NCBI RefSeq assembly: GCF_964204865.1
Contig: NC_135261.1
Location: forward strand, 9,920,001 to 9,984,000
DNA length: 64,000 bases
Origin: Styela clava
Taxonomy: Eukaryota > Chordata > Ascidiacea > Stolidobranchia > Styelidae
Direction: 5' to 3'
The notes below the pieces were generated by a model. It searched no databases, was not told the DNA's origin, and saw nothing but the letters and a program-made list of their open reading frames with translations. Within the stretch, counting starts at the first letter, position 1; the number at the start of each line of letters is the position of its first letter. A program made the position numbers and the translations under genes. This document shows, piece after piece, positions 10,621-23,100 of this stretch.

Positions 10621-13272
10621 ACTGTTCAGGCAGGAGAAGAAAAAGTATGTATTAAAAATGTGTAACGGCAAACTCTTATGGAAGCACTTGAAATTATGAA
10701 TAAACCTGCTTTTGTGGATATTTTGGAAAATGAAATTAGAGCCACCTCACTTATATATAACGCATTGATGCTCTCATGAAACGCTTAGATTTTCATTTTC
10801 AGCATTTTTCTAATTATGAAATTTTAAATACAGCTCCGAAATCTCAACCCTGGTAAAGTGTATTTCTTAAGCCCAGGGCCTAGCACGATGTGTCGATTTC
10901 CCATCAAGCGTTAGCAAAGAAATATACGGATCACTATTAGTTTGTTGAAATAAGTTCAAGATTCTCCAGTTTTGCAACCCAAATAATCAATCATGCTCAA
11001 CTTCTGGTGGTGATTGGTGAATCACACTCACGAGGTAATATTTATTTTGGGCGACTTTTGACCTAAGGTGACGTCATACCTGCTAGTTTTGTTTTTGTCG
11101 CCTGCCATGGTCTACTGAGTAGGCATAAAGAAGGCTAATTATAATAAATAAACGAGAAATGGTTTTAATCGTTGTCGTCTTGATGCTGTTTCCCGTCTGC
11201 ACAGCGGTCTTTGGTTGAATATTTACCTGGTTCGGTACCGGTTACCGGTACCTTATTGTAGGTCAGTAGCCTAATGTAGTAACGTGCTGCAATACTGTAA
11301 ATCGCGTACGGTACCGTAAGAATTTGAACCATTATTAAATAAAGGCTGAAAGGGCGTTCTGTTATAAATGCAAAAACGAATGTCAGAATGTGGCGGGATG
11401 GGTGATGGTCCTGTCAAGGCAGTTCAGCAGTTGGTTTCGGGATTTCAATGCAGAAAATTAAGAGTAGCTCCGAATCTATTCCAGTATTCAGCTTAGCTTC
11501 ATTTGACTTAAACGTTATGCTAGTACCGGTACGGTATACAGGTATAGGACTGATAGTATTAGGTATGTTACAAAAAAACTAAAGTTCATCCGATTTAAAT
11601 AAAAACTGCACCAGTGGATAGATCAAAGTGGAAATAAGAAAACAATACCAAGTTTGCGAAAAACGGTCAAGAATTAACGGAGATATCGGCATTTAAGTAC
11701 CGTCCGATAGGCCAATTTTTTTCCATAAGGATTGTATTGCGCCGACTCAAAAACTGTGACCGCGAGAATGTCAGATCGATAAACAACAGAATGTATCTCG
11801 GCTATTTTTGAAGGTACTCGAAAAAAAATAGGAACGAAAAGTTATTGTGAAAAGAAGAACCTAATGCAAAAAAGTTTACAAATTATTTTTATCGATATTA
11901 GCTGCTTTCCAATTAATTATGTACGAGAAAGTCTCTGAACTTTACATAACCTCTGGTCGGCAACGACTTTTCCACTACGCAAGTCCCCGCCTACGCGGCA
12001 ATTAACTGATTTAGCGATTTCATCTCCGACCTTAATGAATCGTTTTATATTAATTATCGTTTAATATTCCTTAACTCGTAAGTTACGGTACCGCGTAAGT
12101 TTACCGTGCTTAGTGAAACGCTAAACGAGAGTAATCGCTGCGAGGGAAAATGTCGGCATTCAATCGATAACTGATGCGCGTTGACAGACGCGTGCTACTG
12201 TGCTAAGATCATACTTCCCGTGCCATGAATTAATTTGTACCGTTTCGTAAACGTATGCGAATTGACTTTTTTCAATAAGAACTTTAATGAATATGAAAAA
12301 AGAACACATATCAATCCTTAATCTTTCGATGTGCGTCACATCTAAGAAAAATTGGGATTATATTAGGATTTTATTCTGGCAACGATCATTGAGGCCGTCG
12401 GAAGATCGTGGCAAATCAACCCTGGAGTTGGTGCATATTAGTTTGACAGTGCCTCGTTGCGGGTAATAAATACCGAGGTTCTGATTGAACAAACTTCATA
12501 AAAATTGGTAAGTGTCAAGTTAGGAATGACATACATGCGTCCATATATATTTTATTAGTGTCCATAGACAATATCATTGATTTGCAGTACGTATAACTTT
12601 AGTGTAATTTTCAAAAGCCCCGAATGTTGGGAAATTTATGCGCTAGTGAAAAAATTCAAATACCGAATCATAGTTGTATATTTTATCTAAGTTATGTCAA
12701 AATTTCATGGAATTCCAAACAACAGCAGGCAATCCGTAGTCATTTTTATGAGCGGTATTCTGGCACGACGTAACGGTACTTAGCAGACATGGTGCGTACA
12801 TTTTTTGGCGCGAAAAAGTGCGCTTTGTAACATTCCTAATGGTATGCTATAATTTATTTAGAATTCACCATACAGCCATAGCCTGATAGCCCAGTAGTCC
12901 GTCGATCAAGTATCAACTTCAAAGCTGATAATAATTTTGCTAATATGTCGCATAAATGTTGAATGATAGGTTGCCAACCTGTCAACCGGTTCAACAATGC
13001 ATAAGTAGTCCATATTATTTAAATCATATTCTTCCATTGCCCATACTTCGTCAATGCTTACCAGTAATTCATGTACTTTTGTAGACAAAACCCAGCTTTT
13101 GCTTTTTGCTTGTCACCAATACAGCAATAGGGCACAGTTCTCCGATTCCAAGAATAGCCCTCACATTGGAAGACATGATTCATAACAGTGAGTACAAACT
13201 CCTCCTTTCAGCCTTTACGAGATTGTCTGGGCCTCCATATCGCCACAAATCAACTGCGCAACAAACTAAATG
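10486..13272. other. Spacer upstream of Sos without supported genes
   Basis: No coding exon could be built. Palindromic words containing GGTACCGG recur near 11235-11320, 11525 and 12085. A CpG-bearing, less AT-rich block at about 11940-12240 might be promoter-proximal or regulatory for Sos. A donor-like GGTAAGTG near 12508 could end an untranslated first Sos exon spliced to the acceptor at 14167. All of this is tentative. Confidence 0.3.
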
Positions 13273-13830
13273 GGGTCTCATGTAGTTTCGTACTTAACAT
13301 ACTTCTAGTGGGCGTAGCATGACAATTTTTTCATGTATCAATCCTAATCCCCACCTGACTACACCATCCAAAAATTACGTCAACACGACGTCACAGTGAC
13401 GTAATAGAGACCTTCAAACTATACGAACTGCTATGCAAGACGCGCAAACGAGTGACGTGATTGTGATTTCGTAGTGAAGTAATTTTTGGATGGCGTAGTC
13501 AGGTGGGGGTAAGGATTGATATATCAAAAAATTGTTATGCTACACCCACTAGAAGTACGTTAGGTACGAAACTACACGAGACCCACTAAATGGAAGCGCA
13601 ATCTAAAAACTGCACCATTCAGCCATTGGATTCCTTGAGTAAAATAGTCCAATTTATGCCAGACGCCCTAGTTTCACAGACAAATAGAGTATTTGTTTTA
13701 TTGAACCAAGTGTTGGGACATCTCGGAATAGTAAAACTGTGCCCTTCTGTCAATGCTTAGTTCTAACCCTCATTCAGTCATTGTCCTCATGTAGACAAAA
13801 CCTAGCTTTTGCTTTCCGTTTTTGACCATA
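13075..13830. repeat. Short diverged direct repeat flanking the foldback MITE
   Basis: The word GTAGACAAAACCCAGCTTTT near 13081 recurs as GTAGACAAAACCTAGCTTTT near 13792. Similar TCAATGCTTA and CATTGCCCAT or CATTGTCCTC words lie just before each. The two copies flank the foldback element at a distance of roughly 200 bases. This looks like a small local duplication, and its full extent was not determined. Confidence 0.4.
13273..13585. mobile_element. Foldback MITE with 8-bp target duplication ACTAAATG
   Basis: The two halves are near-perfect reverse complements over about 110 bases each. The left half starts GGGTCTCATGTAGTTTCGTA and the right half ends with its complement, finishing GAGACCC. 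The direct repeat ACTAAATG flanks it at 13265-13272 and 13586-13593. The central about 90 bases (around CACGACGTCACAGTGACG) separate the arms. There is no coding capacity. The 8-bp duplication fits a hAT-driven non-autonomous element. Confidence 0.88.
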
Positions 13831-14153
13831 GCTAATCCCAGAGCAGCTGCAGCCGGCTTCGTCACCTTTTCAAAGCTAGTGGTAGACAATACAATACATT
13901 GATAAATGCAGGTTTAATATTGAACCATTGGTATCACCAGTCCGGGTATCAGTATGGCTGTAAGTAAGTCCTATATGAATCCAACTTGTACCTCAGTTAA
14001 TGACACTGAACAAGTCTGAAAAAGCCTTTTTAACAAAACTAATATTTATATTGAAATATAAATGTTTAGCTTCTTAGGTAGCCTATTCTCTAGATTTTTG
14101 ATATATTTGTATTTTGAAAAAACGGCATGAACCCGATTCAGAAGAATTGTATG

Positions 14154-14167
14154 GAAGATTATTTCAG
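14154..14167 (+). promoter_or_regulatory. Splice-acceptor-like site just upstream of the Sos start codon
   Basis: AAGATTATTTCAG ends at 14167, 25 bases before the Sos ATG, and the intervening sequence holds an in-frame stop. The site fits either a 5'UTR intron or spliced-leader addition. Sequence alone does not separate the two. Confidence 0.35.
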
Positions 14168-14192
14168 TCTTTATTTTGATTTGTAAAAAGCT

Positions 14193-17100
14193 ATGGCTTT
14201 GGCGGATGCCTGCATAGACTTGGAAAAATGTAAAGGCTTGCTACTTCCTGGATTGTCTAAGGTGATGCTATGAAATAATTGATTAAAAATACTAAACTTT
14301 TTACTATTTTGAATATCTTTTTATATTTTCGAGCTGGCATGGAAGATATGAAATATATATTTTGAATTAAAGCTTGTTTGACAGACAATATTGCATTATT
14401 CCTGTGCTTTTATCAAACTTTATATTCCTGTGAAGAACCGTATATTTGGTGTTTTTGATTCATAAACTCAATATGGTCCAGTTAAGTATGGCAGAAGCAG
14501 AATTGAATCATTGTGTAAAATAGGCTTCTCAGTTAGGATAACACTGTCCGACCAATTTAGATTTGAATAGCTCTAAATTTTCATTTTTGTACATGCTATT
14601 AATTTTCGACAGATGACAAGCCCTTCTTTTGATGAAAAATTATGTTTTTGTTTCAGATTCAGCAACAGCATCATAACTCACTCCCGTTAACATCAAGAGG
14701 TGGAAATTATCTTGCACATTTGCTGTTGAAACTACTTGCTTCATTGCTTAGCAGTCAACCAAAAAACGTTCAGGCAAAGCTAACAATTTTTGCTATTTTG
14801 ATCATTTTTTCTTATAATAAATGCGATTTGGGGTAACCCAGTAAATTATCTATCTTAGGCACCAAATGTCCTCTAGTGCTATGTCTGTTGTATATTAACT
14901 ATTGGTGTCAGAAATGCAACGGTTGAATAAGATGAAGTTGCAAGTTCATAGAAGCAAAATAATCGAATGTTATCTCACAAAGTTCTTTGAGAGGAATTTC
15001 AAAGAGTTTGTATGTATACTGCTTGTACTTGTATAAGAGTATACTGCTACAAACATGGGGGAAAAATTTATACTCTTTTGTGGCTCTAAATCTTTCGAGT
15101 AGATGGATGTATCCAGGGGCGCAGCCAGGGGGGGTACATGGGTCGTAATAATGTTCAATCTTCGAGATTTTTGGGTAGCAGACTCGTCCAAGACTCGTTT
15201 GGAATCGTCTGTCTGCGAAAAGCAGTTACATGCGTTGTCTTTCAGTTCTTTTTAATAAACTGGTAACAATATGATAATTATCGCTGAAAGTGAAGAAGCG
15301 CTATGCGCAGAATGCAGCTATCACGGGCGCGGGATTTCAAATTCGCGACGATTTCACTTTCAGTAATATAGGTCTAGACTCGACGCATTGCAATGAAAAT
15401 TATAATTTATTAACAGTTAACTGCAACAAGCAAGAGTTTTACATTGAACGACGTTCTCAATCAGTACGATACATGAGCTTGGTTTTAAATAATTGTAATC
15501 GTTTTATGAAGTTATAAATACGGGAACATCAAATATATTTATTTTGGAAATGGATTGATATTTCGTGACGCACTCAAAAATAGTTTATGAACCATTGGCA
15601 TTTGTCAAATGTCATTGATTTATGCCATTTCTTCATGTTTCATGATTGCTAATATTTCATTCTATTCTTATTTTACATTTTTCGCATTATTTCAATTAAA
15701 ATCATGTGTGGCATTTTATTTTACTGTTGACAATGGGGTAATAATCGGCGATTACTAAAAGGTCGAAATGGGACATGCCAAAACAAAATAAAGAATTGAC
15801 GCCTGTCAAGGGGGGCAGGGTCTGGCGACAAAGAGCCACATGTGTCGGTGTTTCTCTATCATCGGCATTTTCGGCATCACTTTGAAACTCTAAAACGCAA
15901 GGACACCCCGCGGAGTGAAGACTTTCGCATAGGGAAATATTTGAATTACGATTGCTGAATTAGCGAAAAAAAAATGCTTATTTTCTTGCTTGAAACAACG
16001 ATAAACCAATTTAATCCTGTTGCCAAAAATAATAGCATGCATTATTAACAAACTGGTGATAATATGTTGATAAATCGCCACTAAAAGTAGAGAAGCGTTA
16101 TGTGCAAATATCACAGGCATTTAAATTCGCAACGAATTCACTTTCAATAATATAAGTAACGGCGCATTGAAATGAAAAGTTGAATATTCTTGACCGAGGA
16201 GAATGGTCGGCGATTGCTGAAAGTATGACATGCAAAGAAAGGCTAATGAGACACAGCGCCGCACATGTTGTTTTGCCATCATCGGAACATCTTTTTAAAG
16301 ACATATAAACGCGTTTTTATTTCACCGTAACCCCCCCCTTGAAAAAATCCTGGCTGCGCCCCTGGATGTATCCACCATAAAGCCGCACGTAGACGATCAC
16401 CCGAAATCGAGCAAGCTATTTTTCTCATTTTTTCGTCGCATTGATCCCGATAATTATGAGAGAGATTGCTGGCGTTAGTGAGTTCTTTATCGTCGGCGCA
16501 GATTCAACTTCAAGGATATGAATTCTTTTATCTATTTCATCAATATAACAACAAGAACATTGGAACATTAGTTGATATTTACTGAATGTTATTTAATATA
16601 AGTATATTAAACTGTAGGATGCAAAGGAGCAAGTCTCAAGAAAGTTTCCTGAACCATTATCTAGATGGGCCTTGGAAGAAGCAGAATCTGCCCAGGAAAA
16701 GGGAAAGAAAAAAGTTGCCTTTTCTGTCGATAAATTGCATCATGCTTTGAAAGTATGTTATTAATCATCGCTTATCTTAAATATATTTAACTCTCTTATA
16801 ACATTTTCCTGCAAATATTTTGTCACAATGGGTGTTCATGCATATTTGAAATAGGAATGCATATCTCATATTACCGGTAAATATAATTTACTCTTATAGT
16901 ATTTTTCAGCAAATATTTTGTCACAACAGATATTTCGGAAATCTGAACAGAAATCCATCTGTAATATTTAAAATAAAAATGATTTGCAAAAATATCTTTA
17001 GAGAATTTGGCTATCTGTTACCTAACAGCCACCTAAAATTTCAAAACTATTATTCTGGAATCTTTTAAAAATTGTTCTTGAGAAATTGATTTATTTAGAA

Positions 17101-20100
17101 AATTCAATTTCCTGACTGATTCTGATTTATGCAATATTTCTAAAAATTATTTTAGGAACATAATCCAGGAATGGAGAAGCAAGTGACTTTGATATTTTCT
17201 GGAGTTCTGGAATATATGGCTTCTGATATTTTAAAGTTGACAACTAATTATGCAAAGAATATTTTAAGCAATGAAATAACAGACCAAGATATCAAAATTG
17301 CTATGTTTGCTGATAATGTAAGTGAAATCATGTTTTGTGTATAGCAGTTCTCGAGTAGGATAGGATTTACATATTTATCCCGGGGGAGAAAAAAGACGAT
17401 AAGACGGCTTATCCATATGGCGAACCACGGCCTCTCGTCCGGTTACCATTCCAAGTCGGGTATGGGATTAGTTATATTGTTTGTATTCGGAAGCATGGAC
17501 TTGGTGGTGGAGGAAGCCGTAACCGACCAGCGTAAATGTATTTATGAAATATTTTTTAGACCAATGTTAGTCACCCTCATACAAGCTTATTTCATATTCG
17601 CTAAAGATATGAGCGATACATATTTCAAGGTTCACAATCAATACTAAAATGTAATCTGTCATCTCTTATTATGCTCTTTGTCTCCATGAAACATTGTCAA
17701 TGAGAAGTTCCCTTAATTTTGAAACACTGTAAGAAATCTCTGCTCAATTCAAATGTTGATTTTACTATTTGCTTAGGTATTGATGGACGTTTTTCACTGT
17801 GATGAAATGGAAGAAGATATGGTTGTTGTTCCTGATGTTATTTCAAGAAATAAAGGTAGCATAAACATTTATACATCTTCATTTTTTATTATGTGACCAG
17901 GGTTCAGATACAGTTTTACCCTATAAAATTGTAAATTCAAAAATACAAAACAAACAGAAAAAGGTTGATTCAGGTTATCGATATAACCATGTCATTCATA
18001 TATTTTTAAATCAGTTTATGGCATTTATGGATCACTTTCATTTGTTGTGAAATTATTCCAGATGTTTGTCTATTATTGTATATCTATTTCAATATTGTTG
18101 AATATGTTGAATATTCTCTTATTTTGATTCTAATATTCGTATAATAGTTTGTAGGGCTCAAAAGCCTAGAATCCATTATTTAAAGAAGCTTACTCTCAAG
18201 ACAGGTTGGCTGTTAAAGTTTATAAGGTTAAGTTGAGACAAATTTAAAAATGAAAATATTTGTAAAATTGTTTTAGACAATCAGTTAGCGAAAATTTCCC
18301 ATTTTATGTTAAATCTCTTTGAAGAAAATGTTTCTCTTTAATTATTAGATGTATCATTATATCATTCATATTGCCTAAAATCAAAATATGTTAGCCTACA
18401 AAAGCAATTACACCATTAAACTTCTCATGTAATAATGGTGATCAAGGCCAATGTTAAGCTGATGTTCTTATTCACGTTTGCAGTTGAAAAGCATGTTTCC
18501 TATGAATCACTTGTTCGAGATTTCATGACAGAAGAAGCAAGCTATCTTCGGGATCTCAATTTAATCATAAAGTTGATTAAGAAGGAATTCGATGAAGCTC
18601 CGAACTTATTTTCAGAAAAGGTAACATAACGCTCTCTACTATTTTTTGATATTTGATTTATCCACTTTTTTTCTATTATTTTGAAAAGTCAAGCAATTAT
18701 TTTATTATATTTGAAGTACCCGATCCAGAATTGTAGTGTTCGATTGTAGGACCGAAGTTGGTCTAAAAATAACGTTTTTTGTGATTTATGTGCATGCAAC
18801 TCTTAGTTTTTGCACCTGAATTTCAAGAAATCGAGTACTGGAAATCGCTTAGTAGTACTGATATGATTGCTACATGTGTAAAGCTCAAAACTACACAATA
18901 CTAACCAAGAATTATGAAACTTGTTAAAAAAATGCAACAGCAAGTTTCTTACGAATGCATACATTGGATAAATATCTATGTCCAACAGTCATTTTTTCCA
19001 TAATAAAAAAATGGGATTTTATACTCGGTCTATCGAAAAAGGTTCGCCATTGCTGTACCAGATAGTCATCGCTCCAGTGAATTGCTCATTAGCATTTTCT
19101 CCAGTGAGTTTGATTTTGTCCAGTTACAAAATTACAGCCATTGCTTCTTGCAACTCCTCAATCAATGAAAAATTTGCGTCTTTACTTTACTCGTACATAT
19201 TTCTAGAAATTGATTTTCTCTATCGTATTTCAAACAGGATATCGAAATAATATTCTCAAATGTTGGAGATTTAGCTGAACTTGCTGTCAAGTTAATCGGA
19301 TTATTAGAAGAAGCTGTTGAAATGACAGATGAGAGTTGTCCTGTTCCTCTTGTTGGTTCATGTTTTGAAGATCTCGCTTTGGTAAGCAATACAAATACAT
19401 AAAGATGAAATAGTAGTGAAAGGTATAAATATAAAATGTTATTCATTTGGATGTTACAGACTTTCTAAGCCGGAATGAATATTCTATCCATGGGCTGACT
19501 TTTATGAAATTTTTCTCCAAATATTATTATAATACTACATGTATATCAGTTGGAATAGTTATGTCAGAAATATCTAAATGGATCACTTGTAAATGTATCT
19601 CAATGTAATTTTCCTCGTCTCTTCTATATACTGGTATTATATGCAGGAAATGTAATATAAAGGAGATAACAAGCTTCTGTATATGGCTATACGATTAAAT
19701 GCACGAGTCTTGCTATTTGTATAATGGTTGCCGTTATTTTGCTAAAATATATTTTTTTCTAAATTCTGATTATTCAATTTTTCATGTAACTATTATTTTT
19801 TAAATCGATAATTTGGAATTACATTTCGGTTGAATTATTTAGACATAGCTAATATATTACTGGGTAATTTTTGTCATTTATTGAGTAACGTGCTACAAGG
19901 AAGCATTGACTCTGTGTGTACGTGTGCCACAGGATATGAGCACAATATGATTCATGGCCTCATGAACACATCACATTTCGATTCGGCATTACAAACCATC
20001 CCTCGATTTTCAAAACTGAGAATGTGGATAATTGATTTTGTTATTTAGCACACAATATATAGTCTCTTCGAAAATGATTGCGTATTTTGTTAGGCGTTGT

Positions 20101-23100
20101 AACTACTTTGCGTTCGAAATCATTGATCAATGTTGTGCGTGAAATGAGCAGAGAATTTTAATTCTTCACATACCCACGGCTACAAATATTCTTTATTCTA
20201 TTTATAAAAATTGTGCAACAGTATCATTTAACAAGTTTATTGTAGATTTCTTTATCCAGTATCAAATGATATTGCTTATATTCTTTTATATTGTTAGTAA
20301 TTTGCATATTTTGTTTGTAATCCCCAATGTAAAAATTTACCCCGTCACTTGGAAACTTCCTGAGTATTTGGTATTAGTAATATATACAAATGTGTACTGG
20401 AAATTTTCTATTTAATCAATATATATCCCGTCCCTGCGTCTACAGTGAAGTCTGTTTTTCTGTGACTACTGCTTAAAATGATAACTTTTGAAAATTTTTG
20501 AAATTACAGTATGCCCAAATCAAGAATTTTGTATATTAAATAGAATTAATATTGAATCAATTTAATTTGTTTGGAACATCCCTGAATTCTACCTAAAATA
20601 TAACAAAATTTGTCACTTTTTTATTTTTAGGAATGTAATTTTGAGTTATATTCTGACTACACAATTGCTATGATGAACAATACTTGGAGGGAAAGTTTCG
20701 ATTCAATATTATCGAGACCCGAAGTAACAAAACATCTACAAAATGTTTGCCACGGTTTTCGTGATGTTGTTGCTTATGTTTTACCAAATCTTTTACTTGC
20801 ACCTATCTATCACTGCTTCTATTATTTCGAGCAAATTGAGGTGAGCTGTGTTCTATGTAACCTAGATTTAAATGTAGGTCCTACTGTTTGTAAGTTGCAA
20901 TGTGATTGGAATTATATTGTATTGTTGTTATTGACCGTTATGATAAACACTACGAACACTACTCTACTAAAATTTTACTGTAATGAATATTGCAAGATGG
21001 TTAGTTCAAGTTTCATGAGTCATAATGCCTAATTGTATTTTCAATTTAAATTTCGTAAATTAATATCATCTAAAATTCAAATATTGACTTGCAATTGTAT
21101 GAATTGGAACCAGGTACGGAAATAGGATAGGGTGGGATTTTTCTGTTCATATTGGAGTAGGGTTGCCAGTTCAGGTAGGATATGGAAATAGTGTAAATTT
21201 TTTAATTGTTCCAATGTGTGACTTTGGATTGTGGTGGTAGCAAGATTCCGCCAATAATAATCCAACCCCTCTCCAGTGGGGAGTCTTGCAAATAATGTTG
21301 CACTAACATACCTTATATTTAAATCTACAGTATATGGTATTAGATGAAATAGGTTCTTTTTAGTCTGATACATAATATCTGGTATTTTTCTTCTGTTTCA
21401 ATATGAACTGAAATCTATTGTCCGACTCTGAGATGAAGGATATTGTTATTACTAAATTTGAGCGTAAAGGATTGAGCCAAAGTTCTGTAATTTGCTGTTT
21501 TGAAGTGATTAGACCAGTGGGTTCCAAACGATGGGGCACATCCCACAAGAAGGCGTAGACATTTTTTGAAAGGGGTGTGAGAATTTAAAATAAAAATATT
21601 TGTTAGACTTGATCTTGCTTGCCTTATTTTGGATATTTGCATTTATTTTAATATTTACGTTCCATCCACATATTTTCAACATGGTTTTCAATTAAAACAT
21701 ACTTTCACCTGTTATTTGTAGCTTATTGTTAGCTGGTTATTTTGAGGTGGGCGCGAGATATTTTGAAAAGGGGGGGGGCAAAAAAAAATTGATAACCACT
21801 GGACTAGACTGTCTAATGTGAAGTTAATAAGGTTATTAGCAGTTCTACTAGTCTGTGAGTAATATGTCTCTGGTTTGATTCCTGGTTAGTCAATTCTTTT
21901 CATCATGCTCGTTTCTCAACCAGGATGTACTTTAAAAATTATTCGTTGATAGAGATACCTGTATGCTTCAACACTACTAACTCATACACTGACAATTATT
22001 TTTCTTTTGTTTTTTAGCTTCTAGAGAAAAAGTCACCGGACCCAGAAGATCGACAATGCTTAGTACAAGCATTGAGTGCAATTACTCCTATTAAACCTAT
22101 ATTAGAATTCAGGACTCAAAGTTTACCTAAATTGAGACCAAGGTACAATAAATTTATGCAAATTTTTCATGCATTTTCAGTAATTAGATTTGTTTTTTGT
22201 TGATTTTTTTGCAATTTTGATTTGATTTTGTAATATGTAATAATATAGATACAATCTTATGAAATGTTCAAGCAAAAGTAATAGCACAAAACTTCCAAAA
22301 CCTGATTTTTTACCCGTTTTCAGCCCAGGGGAGAGAAGGGGGGTGAGCGGTCTCGTACAAGTATTTTTATTGAACATAACAGGGACCGCAATGACATAGT
22401 GGTTTGAGTATTTAAATTTAAATATTTTTTCGTCGCCAGGTAATGAAGATGGCGCATACCCCATAATCGCTGCCTAACCCAAGATGTGATAAATTAAGTA
22501 GGCGATGTTGAACCCGAACTATTGCGGTTTCTTCCCTTTCAGAGTTTTATTTTGTGCCATCAGTTACTGAGCTTGTGCTTCTCTCATATAGATCTGGATT
22601 ATTTTCAAGTTTTTATTTTTATTTTGGATATCACTGATTTCTTTCAAACTCTTGTTAGATATTTGATCTAATCTGGATTAAGTTTGAACAAATGAAACAA
22701 GAAACAAACAAATTTGGGTTCGAAATATGATAACGGCTGCATAAGCTGAATTGAGTTGTCTAAATATTTTCTTGCATTACAGTGAAGCTAGTTTACGTAT
22801 CTCTTGGAGGGGAGGACCTCGTGAATCTCGAATGTCTGATATCGAAAAAAGTATTGATGGTTGGTTGGGAAGAACAATTAGTCAAAGTTGTAACGAATTT
22901 CTTCATGAGGTGAGTTTGCAGTAGAGGATTTAGGTGATTAAATTGAGTAACTCCAAGTCCAACCTATGAACCATTTAAAAATAGCTCTGTTTTCAACTCA
23001 AAATTGACGATTAATTCTTACTCAAGTTTGAAACCATTTTTTTTTTCGACTTCACAGCTTTGTGATATGCTCACGATATTAGTACTTTTGGACAACAAGT

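Noticed and set aside
14642..14836. Free-standing ORF starting at 14642
   Set aside because: Only 14657-14773 is coding, as Sos exon 2. The ATG lies in the intron before its acceptor, and the 3' part is intron after a GC donor.
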